Assembly (NCBI GenBank): GCA_040221175.1
Contig: JAVJVK010000004.1
Location: 480,268-544,267, forward strand
Length of the DNA: 64,000 bases
Direction: 5' to 3'
Origin: Phycisphaerales bacterium
GTDB taxonomy: Bacteria > Planctomycetota > Phycisphaerae > Phycisphaerales > UBA1924
This document shows positions 23,861 through 30,976 of the stretch, piece by piece. Within the stretch, counting starts at the first letter, position 1, and each line of letters opens with the position of its first letter. The notes below the pieces were generated by a model. It did no database searches, was not told the DNA's origin, and saw only the letters and a program-made list of their open reading frames with translations. Position numbers and translations under genes: made by a program.

Positions 23861-24775
23861 ATGCGAGTGCAACGACTCGGACGTGATCAGGGCGCGAGGG
23901 CCTTCACCCTCATCGAGCTCCTGGTCGTCATCGCCATCATCGCCCTGCTCATCGGCATCCTGCTGCCGGCACTGGGCCAGGCGCGGCTGCTGGGCTACCA
24001 GGCCGTCTCGCTGAGCAACGTGCGACAGCTGCAGGTTGCCTTCTTTAATTACAAGGCCGACTTCAACGACGACATCCCGATGAAGATGTCCTGGCGCAAC
24101 GGCGGCATTGGCGGCTGGTGCACCTGGAGCTACGGAGGCAAGGATGCGTCGCAGTACTGGCGCACCCGTAGCGGTGGCGTCTTCGATGAGCCCGCGTACA
24201 CCAAGCCCCTGAACCCGTACGTCTATCCCGACCTCACCCTGCCCGAACCCAACGGCTACAACCCCGACCCCAGCCGATTCGAAGAAGGCCGTCCCGACGA
24301 CGCCCAGCGCGAAGTCCTGGAGATGCCCGCCTTCCGCTCGCCGGGCGACAAGAAGACCCACCAGCGCACCTGGCCCGAGCCCAACAACGAGCTGGGCAGC
24401 TATGACGACGTCGGCACCAGCTACCACGTCAACATGCGGTGGTGGGACGCCGGCGACATGCGGCAGTACTCCGCCTGGACGCCCTCCAGCTTCCCCAAGG
24501 GCAGCGCCCGCTGGCAGGAAGGCATGAAGCGATTCCGCCAGGCCGAGTTCTTCGATGCCTCCAAGATGGTCTGGATCCACGACCAGACCGCGGACGTCGT
24601 CGCCAACGATGACCAGGGCCGCGATTGGCTGGGCGAGTTCAACGAGATCAACAAGAGCGTGATGGCCTTTTACGACGGCCACGCCGAGTACATCTACATC
24701 GAGCCCAAGGACCCGACCGATCCCGACGCCAACCTGCGGACCAACGACTACACGTTCATCTTCGAGCCTCGGTGA
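23861..24775 (+). CDS. Prepilin-type N-terminal domain protein (planctomycete pseudopilin-like)
   Basis: A 304-residue type IV pilin/type II secretion pseudopilin-like protein. The short leader ends before AFTLIEL with Glu at mature position 5, and the hydrophobic helix LLVVIAIIALLIGILLPALG follows, the standard substrate of prepilin peptidase PilD. The residue before the cleavage site is Ala rather than the common Gly. The large C-terminal domain is rich in aromatic residues (MRWWDAGDMRQYSAWTPS) and ends near FYDGHAEYIYIEPKD, as in the planctomycete family with H-x-G-type tails. Role as minor fibre subunit or surface protein is unknown. It has its own promoter and terminator. Confidence 0.85.
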   Translation: MRVQRLGRDQGARAFTLIELLVVIAIIALLIGILLPALGQARLLGYQAVSLSNVRQLQVAFFNYKADFNDDIPMKMSWRNGGIGGWCTWSYGGKDASQYWRTRSGGVFDEPAYTKPLNPYVYPDLTLPEPNGYNPDPSRFEEGRPDDAQREVLEMPAFRSPGDKKTHQRTWPEPNNELGSYDDVGTSYHVNMRWWDAGDMRQYSAWTPSSFPKGSARWQEGMKRFRQAEFFDASKMVWIHDQTADVVANDDQGRDWLGEFNEINKSVMAFYDGHAEYIYIEPKDPTDPDANLRTNDYTFIFEPR

Positions 24776-24800
24776 TTCCTGACCGGGCCACCTGACGATG

Positions 24801-24832
24801 AAAGAGCCGCGCCCCGCGTGGCTCTTTCTTTA
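24801..24832 (+). terminator. Rho-independent terminator after the pseudopilin gene
   Basis: AAAGAGCC (24801-24808) pairs with GGCTCTTT (24820-24827), closing over an 11-base GC-rich loop and followed by CTTTAT. It lies 26 bases past the stop codon. Confidence 0.85.
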
Positions 24833-24869
24833 TCCGCGATGTTCCAATCCACAAGAGGTATCGAGATCC

Positions 24870-25148
24870 ATGTCTGACTTCCTCGAGGAACTCAAGTACA
24901 AGCTCCAGCCACTGACCGAGAAACTCGGCGGCGGAGACAAGGCGATCGGCAAGCTGGCGCTCTACGCCGTGATCGTGGTCGTTGGGTTCGGCGTGCTGAT
25001 CTGGCAACTGTGGCCCAGCAGCCGTCCAATCTCTTCGAACCCGAGAATCCCGCAGGCCGCTGCAACGACGGATGACACGGGCGACGTTGATCGGCCGCCG
25101 CCCCCGCCGTCAGGGAGCTCTCGCATGGCGCCGGGCGCCGACGGCTGA
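24870..25148 (+). CDS. Small single-pass membrane protein, unknown function
   Basis: A 92-residue protein. Residues 1-27 are amphipathic (SDFLEELKYKLQPLTEKLGG), residues 28-48 form one membrane helix (IGKLALYAVIVVVGFGVLIW), and the tail is disordered and Pro-rich (DRPPPPPSG). No family recognised. It sits between two terminators, so it is probably transcribed alone; an AAGAGGT sequence about 13 bases upstream of the ATG is a weak ribosome-binding site. Confidence 0.6.
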   Translation: MSDFLEELKYKLQPLTEKLGGGDKAIGKLALYAVIVVVGFGVLIWQLWPSSRPISSNPRIPQAAATTDDTGDVDRPPPPPSGSSRMAPGADG

Positions 25149-25170
25149 CGCGACTTGCCAACACGCATCT

Positions 25171-25195
25171 CAAAGGGGCCCACGCGGCCCCTTTT
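25171..25195 (+). terminator. Rho-independent terminator
   Basis: A perfect 9-bp stem AAAGGGGCC / GGCCCCTTT (25172-25180 and 25186-25194) with a five-base loop ends in TTTT. It follows the small membrane protein gene by 23 bases. The symmetric stem could also serve the convergent minus-strand gene ending at 25254. Confidence 0.8.
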
Positions 25196-25253
25196 GCAAT
25201 GCGCCTTTCGAATCAGGTCGATGCAGCGATCTACTCAGAATGCGTGAGCTCGG

Positions 25254-26438
25254 TCACCGATCCGACCGCATCGCCGCCCCCACCGCCTCCGCCAGACGTT
25301 CGGCCAGCGTCCTGGGCGCGGTGCTGCTCTCCAACGGCGCGGCGACATCCGTTTCGTCCGCATCCGTCGACGCGATGCGATGCCGTTCCAGCAGCATCCA
25401 CGCGTCACCATCGACCGACAACGCCACGCCCTCGCCCACCTCGCCCAGCCAGGCCGGGGCGCGCTCCACCGCGATGGCGCCCACGCGGTCGGCATCGGCA
25501 CGGGTCGTCCGCATCACCCGCTCGAACAGGCGAGCCGTCGACGCTTCCCCCACGGCCAGCACCACCACGCGGGCATCGAGCATCAACGCCAGCGACGCAA
25601 GCTGTGCCTCGGCCAGTTCGCCCGCCAGCCGGGAACGCTCTTCGGGCAAGCGGGCCACGACCGCCAGCATCACCACGCGGCCGCCCTCGCCCGCCACACC
25701 CCGCAGCGTCGTCACACGCCCGCGCGCATCGAAGCCGATGACGTCGCCCATCCGCTCGCCCGCGCGCACCGGGCCGGGCGTTTCGCCCAGCTCGGACAGC
25801 GTCGCCACGATCTCGCCCTCCAGCGATGGCGGCTCGAACCACGCCGGATCGACCTCGACCGCGTCGATGGCCGCCCGCGCCACGACGCGGCCGTCCCGCC
25901 GGGCCTCCATCGCCACCAGCCGGCCATCGCCGCCAGCCGTCAGCTCGAGCGACGCATCCATCGATACGCCGGCATAGCGATCCCGCTCGCCCGAGGCCAC
26001 CAGCGACCACGAAAGCGGCGGCAGGAACGCGAGCAACGAGCCGGGCTCATCGGCAAACGCCAGATCGATCTGTGGCGCCAGCAGCGGCGGCAGCACGGCC
26101 TCGATCGCTCCGCGTCCAAACGGCTCGGGCAGCGGCGCCACGAACACCCGCTCGCGATCACCCGCACGCCACGCGATCAACCGCCCCGGCTCGGCCACCA
26201 CGCGCAGTGGATAGCCCCGGCCCAGCGCAAGCGACACCACCGGGGATGCGCCCGTGCGCAACGCGACGGTCATGGCACTCCGCGCTGGCGGCGCACCCTC
26301 GCGAGGAATCTCGATCTCGAGCCGATCAGCCACTGACCCCTGGCGATACGCCGCGGTCACGGCATCCAGCGGTTCTTCTTCCTGCGCACACGCAATCGAC
26401 ACGCAGAGCAGGCACGCAACGCACGCCGAACGAATCAC
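25254..26438 (-). CDS. Secreted protein: LolA/DUF2092-like domain plus cysteine-less thioredoxin-like domain
   Basis: A 394-residue exported protein beginning at GTG 26438, with signal peptide VIRSACVACLLCVSIACA. Residues about 20-200 look like an outer-membrane-lipoprotein-sorting type fold (LDAVTAAYRQGSVADRLEIE, then VSMDASLELTAGGDGRLVAM, ending AIDAVEVDPAWFEPP). Residues about 225-370 have the layout of a redoxin (GDVIGFDARGRVTTLRG, then VVMLAVVARLPEERSRL), but no Cys is present where CxxC should be. Both assignments are weak fold-level inference. The GTG overlaps the folK stop as GTGA, so translation is coupled to folK, an odd partner for a secreted protein. Confidence 0.6.
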   Translation of the reverse strand: MIRSACVACLLCVSIACAQEEEPLDAVTAAYRQGSVADRLEIEIPREGAPPARSAMTVALRTGASPVVSLALGRGYPLRVVAEPGRLIAWRAGDRERVFVAPLPEPFGRGAIEAVLPPLLAPQIDLAFADEPGSLLAFLPPLSWSLVASGERDRYAGVSMDASLELTAGGDGRLVAMEARRDGRVVARAAIDAVEVDPAWFEPPSLEGEIVATLSELGETPGPVRAGERMGDVIGFDARGRVTTLRGVAGEGGRVVMLAVVARLPEERSRLAGELAEAQLASLALMLDARVVVLAVGEASTARLFERVMRTTRADADRVGAIAVERAPAWLGEVGEGVALSVDGDAWMLLERHRIASTDADETDVAAPLESSTAPRTLAERLAEAVGAAMRSDR

Positions 26439-26983
26439 GTCCGGGCCTCTTCGTTCGCCGCCGCGCGCAGCGTGGCCGCCAGCCGCCCGACGCTCATGGT
26501 CCATCCCGGCGGAATCACCGCCGGCGCCAGGTCGGCCAGCGGCTCGAGCACGAACAGACGCTCGGCCATCCGGGGATGCGGCACCGTCAGCCCCGGCTCG
26601 TCGATCGACTGCTCGCAGAACAACAGCAGGTCCAAGTCGAGCGTCCGCGGCCCCCACCGCTGCTCGCTGGCACGATCTCGTCCGTACCGCTTCTCGATGG
26701 TCAGCAGTGCGTCCAGCAGTTCCCGCGCGGTGCACTCGACCTCCAGCATCGCCACGGCATTGACAAAGTCGGGCTGGTCCTCCACCCCTACTGGCGCGGT
26801 GGTGTAGAGGCGGCTGGTCGCGATGACCCGCACGCCGGCGATCGACCCCAGCTCGCTGGCCGCCCGGATGACGTTGCCCGCCGGGTCGTTCAGATTGCTC
26901 CCCAGCGCTACGTAGGCCTTGCGGCTTTCGGGCAGCGGCGGTCGTGCTTCGAGGTACCAGGCGTCGTCGGCAGGGTTGTCCAC
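26435..26983 (-). CDS. folK: 2-amino-4-hydroxy-6-hydroxymethyldihydropteridine pyrophosphokinase
   Basis: Transfers pyrophosphate from ATP to hydroxymethyl-dihydropterin in folate synthesis. Conserved stretches are YVALGSNLNDPAGNV, TTAPVGVEDQPDFVNAV and the signature RWGPRTLDLDLLLF, ending with VPHPRMAERLFVLEPL. At 182 residues it is a little longer than E. coli FolK (159), with about 20 extra residues before the core. folB and folP are not adjacent. Its stop overlaps the next gene's GTG. Confidence 0.94.
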   Translation of the reverse strand: MDNPADDAWYLEARPPLPESRKAYVALGSNLNDPAGNVIRAASELGSIAGVRVIATSRLYTTAPVGVEDQPDFVNAVAMLEVECTARELLDALLTIEKRYGRDRASEQRWGPRTLDLDLLLFCEQSIDEPGLTVPHPRMAERLFVLEPLADLAPAVIPPGWTMSVGRLAATLRAAANEEART

Positions 26984-27060
26984 GCCAAATGAAAGCGACC
27001 GCTGGCACGAGGGGCAAGCGGTCGCATCGGTCTATTTCCTGGGCGATCGAGCCGGCCCGG

Positions 27061-27924
27061 CTACTCCATGGGCTCCAGCTCGCGGGTGCGATGCTGCATC
27101 TGGGCCTTCAGCCGCTCGAGGATCGCGCTGTGCATCTGGCTCACGCGGCTCTCGGAGAGCGCCAGGGTCGCGCCGATCTCCTTCATCGTCATGCTCTCGT
27201 AGTAGTAGAGGATGACGATGAGGCGTTCGGCCCGGCTGAGCCCCTTGGTCAGCATGTCGCGCAGGTCCTTGCGCTGCATGGTGCGGACCGGGTTGTCGGC
27301 GCCGTCGCGCATGACCTCCAGGTCGCGCGTCTCCCCGCCGCTGCTGTCGCTGGCCTTGCGAGTCATCGACATGGTCGAGACCGCCCGGCTGTCGCGGCGG
27401 ATCTTGTCGAACTCTTCCTTGCCCACGCCAAGGCGCTGGGCCACCTGATCGTCCGACGCCGGCTGGCCGGTCTCCATTTCGATGGAGCGCCGCACGCCGT
27501 CGACCTTGGCTGACCGACTGCGAACGAGCCTGGGCACCCAGTCCATCGCACGCAGTTCGTCGAGGATGGCGCCCTGCACCCGTCGGGCGCAGTACGTCTC
27601 GAACTTCACGTTCTTCTCGAGCTGGAACGCCGAGATGGCGCCCATCAGCCCGAACATGCCGGCCTGAACCAGGTCATCCACGTCCACCTCGTCGGGAAGA
27701 CGCGCGTGGATGCGCTCGGCGTTGTACCGCACGATGGGGAGATACTTCTCCCACAGGAAATTGCGGATCTCGTCGCTCGGCTCGGAAGCGTACAGCTTCC
27801 ACACCTCGCGGATGTCCATCTCCGCATAGACCGAATCAACCGGAACCTCGGCGGTATCGATCGACGGGCGGACGCGTGCCGAGCGGAACGATGACGATTT
27901 GGACGACTTGAGAGCTGTGGGCAT
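27061..27924 (-). CDS. fliA: FliA/WhiG-type RNA polymerase sigma factor (sigma-28)
   Basis: Alternative sigma factor for late flagellar genes. Region 2 is at about 45-120 (YLPIVRYNAERIHARLPDEV, DDLVQAGMFGLMGAISAF, FETYCARRVQGAILDELR). Region 3 is at about 130-190, and region 4 at 225-285 has LSRAERLIVILYYYESMTM, then KEIGATLALSESRVSQMHS. Length 287 is near FliA/SigD (240-255) plus an N-terminal tail of about 35 residues. It is the last gene of the flagellar cluster. No flgM anti-sigma gene is in the window. Confidence 0.94.
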   Translation of the reverse strand: MPTALKSSKSSSFRSARVRPSIDTAEVPVDSVYAEMDIREVWKLYASEPSDEIRNFLWEKYLPIVRYNAERIHARLPDEVDVDDLVQAGMFGLMGAISAFQLEKNVKFETYCARRVQGAILDELRAMDWVPRLVRSRSAKVDGVRRSIEMETGQPASDDQVAQRLGVGKEEFDKIRRDSRAVSTMSMTRKASDSSGGETRDLEVMRDGADNPVRTMQRKDLRDMLTKGLSRAERLIVILYYYESMTMKEIGATLALSESRVSQMHSAILERLKAQMQHRTRELEPME

Positions 27925-28064
27925 GGTCGGCTCCCTGACCCCTGTTCCATCGAGCCCGATACCCCGGGAAGACCGGTCTTCAGGCTGTGGTCGCGCGTGC
28001 CATCCGTGGTCACGCGCCTTTGAGTATACAGAATACCACGGTCGAACGCCAGCGTTTCAACAAT

Positions 28065-28349
28065 CTACGAAGATGTTTTCTGTTTTGCGCTATCGGGGCC
28101 AGGCTCCGCGACACCCCGAAGCACCCGCTCGCGTTCCACCACACGAAGTGCAACCAACTCGAATACGTAGCCAACCGCCAGGCCAAGCCCATAACAGCCA
28201 AGGCACGACACGATCGCCCGAAGCAGCACGCTCGACGCGTCGCCCGACGACCAGAGGCCCGAAAGCATCGCCACCGAGAACCCGCACAGACCGCAAAGCG
28301 GGCCGCACACGCGCGATGGCAAGGGATGGATCGATCCTGACGGCGGCAT
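28065..28349 (-). CDS. Small Cys-rich two-helix membrane protein in the flagellar cluster
   Basis: A 94-residue protein between flhG and fliA. Two hydrophobic segments (about 14-33, VCGPLCGLCGFSVAMLSGLW, and 41-64, RAIVSCLGCYGLGLAVGYVF) hold five cysteines, followed by a charged tail. GGAGG sits seven bases before the ATG and codon third positions are GC-rich like the neighbours, so I regard it as real. No known flagellar protein matches. A role in flagellar assembly or placement is suggested only by position. Confidence 0.7.
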   Translation of the reverse strand: MPPSGSIHPLPSRVCGPLCGLCGFSVAMLSGLWSSGDASSVLLRAIVSCLGCYGLGLAVGYVFELVALRVVERERVLRGVAEPGPDSAKQKTSS

Positions 28350-28452
28350 GTGCCACCTCCATCGGCCAAGAGCCATGGCGACTCAAGCCGATTTGCGCAC
28401 CAAGAAAGTTTTCAGCGCAAGAAGTGCGCAACGCCGCACCGAGCGAGCGTTG

Positions 28453-29373
28453 CTATCGGCCCCGCACGAGCCGTGCCAGCAGCCCGCGTACGGGGCCGCC
28501 CTTCCGATCAGAATCCGATCGATGCACGTCCATCTCGTCGGCCAGTCGTTCGACCACCTTGTTTAAGTGGCGCGTAGCGCTCGACTTGGGCGCCGCGATC
28601 GCAAGCGGACGGCGCACGCGAGAGCAGCGCTGCACGATCGGATCTTCCGGCACGAACCCAACCATCGGCAGCCCGCAACCAAGGAACTTGGCCGCCACTT
28701 CAGCCACACGCGCATGCGCCGCCTCCGCGTCGCCGGCGTCCTTGGCCCGATTGATCAACAGATACGGAATCCGTTCGCACGATACGCACCGCAGGCACTT
28801 CACCAGGGCGTACGCGTCGGCCAGCGAGGCCGGGTCGGGCGTGGCCACGACAATGGGCATGGAAGCCCGAGACAGTCCGTCGCGCACCGAAGCACCCAGC
28901 CCCGCCCCGTGATCGACCACCACCACGTCCATGGCCCTGGACAGCAGATCAACCGTTTGCGCGACCGCGGTTCGGGCATCGGTGCTCGAGGCATGCTGCA
29001 GCGGCCCAACCATGCCGGGCACCACGATCATGCCCGCCGGGCCACGCATCGACATCCGCCGAACGAGATCGACCGTCACCCGATCACCCTGCGCCACGCG
29101 GGCGACGGCCTCGGTCAGCCGCGCCGTCGGCCGGAGCCCGCACGCCAGGTCTACGTTGGCAAGCCCGAGGTCGGCATCGACGAGAGCCACGCGCAAGCCA
29201 CGCTTGGCAAAGGTGATAGCTGAAGAGACGGCAAGTGTCGTTTTTCCGACGCCGCCCTTGCCCGATGCGATGGCAACCACCGGCGCCCGGCGGACAGGCG
29301 CCTCCGACTGCACCCGGCGCTGTGCCATGCGCCGCAGGGCAGAAGCCTGATCGCAGGCGGCCGCGGGCGTCAC
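28453..29373 (-). CDS. flhG: FlhG/FleN-type MinD-like ATPase
   Basis: Partner of FlhF that limits flagellar number and placement. It has the deviant Walker A at residues 37-45 (SGKGGVGKTT), VALVDADLGLANVDLACGL, and the switch segment VVVDHGAGLGASV, where FlhG proteins usually have DTGAG. At 306 residues it fits the family. The first 30 residues include an FlhF-activation-type segment (DQASALRRMAQRR), equivalent to the DQAxxLR motif that stimulates FlhF GTPase. The ATG overlaps the flhF stop by four bases. Confidence 0.93.
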   Translation of the reverse strand: MTPAAACDQASALRRMAQRRVQSEAPVRRAPVVAIASGKGGVGKTTLAVSSAITFAKRGLRVALVDADLGLANVDLACGLRPTARLTEAVARVAQGDRVTVDLVRRMSMRGPAGMIVVPGMVGPLQHASSTDARTAVAQTVDLLSRAMDVVVVDHGAGLGASVRDGLSRASMPIVVATPDPASLADAYALVKCLRCVSCERIPYLLINRAKDAGDAEAAHARVAEVAAKFLGCGLPMVGFVPEDPIVQRCSRVRRPLAIAAPKSSATRHLNKVVERLADEMDVHRSDSDRKGGPVRGLLARLVRGR

Positions 29374-30851
29374 AGCCCGGCCCCGGTCAGTGCCACGTCG
29401 TTGCGCGGCTCCGCCTTCCGCGTGCCGCCCGCGCCCGCCAGCACGAGGCGCGCGAGCCGATCGGCCCGGCCTGGCTCGATGTGGTCGGGCACCTCCTGGC
29501 CAGTGGTCACGAAACTCAGCGGCAACCCCAGGGCATGCACCATGGAGATGACCATGCCCACGCCCTCGGCCTCGTCCAGCTTCGTGAAAAGCACCCGGTC
29601 CGGATTGGCCCGTGCGAAGCCGGCTGCCGCACTGCGAAGCGCCCCCGCGCCCGCCGTCGCCGACAGCACCAGGTGCGTTTCGTGGGGACGGGCGGCCTCC
29701 AGATACTCGGACAGCTCATCCACCCGCTGCCCATCGCGGGGCGAACGGCCCGCGGTATCGATCAGCACGACGTCGCAATCGCTCATCGCCCGGCAGGCCG
29801 AGGCCATCTCCGCTGGGCTCATCACCACCCGCAGGGGCACGCTGATGATGCTCGCGTAGGTCCGCAACTGCTCGACCGCCGCGATCCGGAAAGTGTCGGT
29901 GGTGATGAGCCCCACGCGTTGCCCACGCCGGAGCTTGTACGCAGCCGCGAGCTTTGCGATGGTGGTGGTCTTTCCCACGCCGGTGGGCCCCACCAGCGCA
30001 ATGGTCAGCGGCCCCTCTTCGGTTCGACCCCGGCCGGGCGTCGCGACTCGCACCATCTCCGCCAAGGCGCCCTGCACCGCCGGGCCGACCAGCGACGAAT
30101 CGCAGAGCTCCTCACGCGTCAGTTCCGAACGGACGCGAGACACCACCTCATCGGCCAGGTCGCGGTCCACCTCGGCTTCGACCATGCGCACGTACGCCTC
30201 GCTCAAGGCCTCGCCCAGGGCCGAGGCCGATACCGGCCCCGCCTGCTGGGTATGCAAGAGCCGCCCCAACATGTTGCGTAGCGACCGCAGCTCGTCCTCA
30301 ACCCCCAGTGAACCACGCGCCCCCGTGTTACCCGAGCTGCGCACCCGCATCCGTTCGGCCGACCGAGAGGGCGGAGCCTCGTCGGCCATGGTGGTCACCG
30401 AAGCAGGCGCGCTCGGCGTCGCCACCGGCTCGGGTTGCCGCTCGAGTTTCACCGACGCAGCAGGCTCGGGGGACGAAGCCGGTGCCGCCGACGTTGCGAG
30501 TTGCGTGTAGCGCTCGAGAATCTCCCGGCGCCGCTCTGCAGAGGTCGGATCGAGACGCTCGTTCGAGCCGCCGGCGTCCGGCTGAGGCTGTTGCGGGGCC
30601 CGTGCGGCCGAGGAAGGCCGGGGCTGGCTGGGCCGTTGGGCGGGCGTTCGAGCGTTCTGGCCGCGCTGGCGATCGCGAACCACCGACGCAGGCGACGCGG
30701 TCACCTCGACGACGGGCCGGCCACCAATGCCGAACAGCCCGCCGACCTTGTAGTTGCGCGTATGCAGAATGATCGCATCGCGACCCAGCTCTCGCTGGAC
30801 CGCGTCGATGGCGTCGGCCATCGACCGTGCGCGATAGGTGCGGATGCCCAT
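29370..30851 (-). CDS. flhF: Flagellar biosynthesis SRP-type GTPase FlhF
   Basis: Third SRP-family GTPase; sets the site of flagellum assembly. It has the B domain start MGIRTYRARSMADAIDAVQR, a long disordered Pro/Ala/Ser linker (about 55-165), an N domain, and a G domain with G1 at 288-296 (GPTGVGKTTT), TTDTFRIAAVEQL, DTAGRSPRDGQ and TKLDEAEGVG. Length 493. FlhF and FlhG together usually go with polar flagella. It lies downstream of flhA with a 125-base gap, the largest in this part of the cluster. Confidence 0.95.
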   Translation of the reverse strand: MGIRTYRARSMADAIDAVQRELGRDAIILHTRNYKVGGLFGIGGRPVVEVTASPASVVRDRQRGQNARTPAQRPSQPRPSSAARAPQQPQPDAGGSNERLDPTSAERRREILERYTQLATSAAPASSPEPAASVKLERQPEPVATPSAPASVTTMADEAPPSRSAERMRVRSSGNTGARGSLGVEDELRSLRNMLGRLLHTQQAGPVSASALGEALSEAYVRMVEAEVDRDLADEVVSRVRSELTREELCDSSLVGPAVQGALAEMVRVATPGRGRTEEGPLTIALVGPTGVGKTTTIAKLAAAYKLRRGQRVGLITTDTFRIAAVEQLRTYASIISVPLRVVMSPAEMASACRAMSDCDVVLIDTAGRSPRDGQRVDELSEYLEAARPHETHLVLSATAGAGALRSAAAGFARANPDRVLFTKLDEAEGVGMVISMVHALGLPLSFVTTGQEVPDHIEPGRADRLARLVLAGAGGTRKAEPRNDVALTGAGL

Positions 30852-30976
30852 GCCCTCCGTGGCTCCTTCTCAAACTAGTCGGGCCTCCGGCCCGGCTGGG
30901 TATCGCCCGGACTATCGACACCCGCGTCCGTTCGTAACGACATTTTCATGCCAACCAGACGACGAATCGAGGCGGC

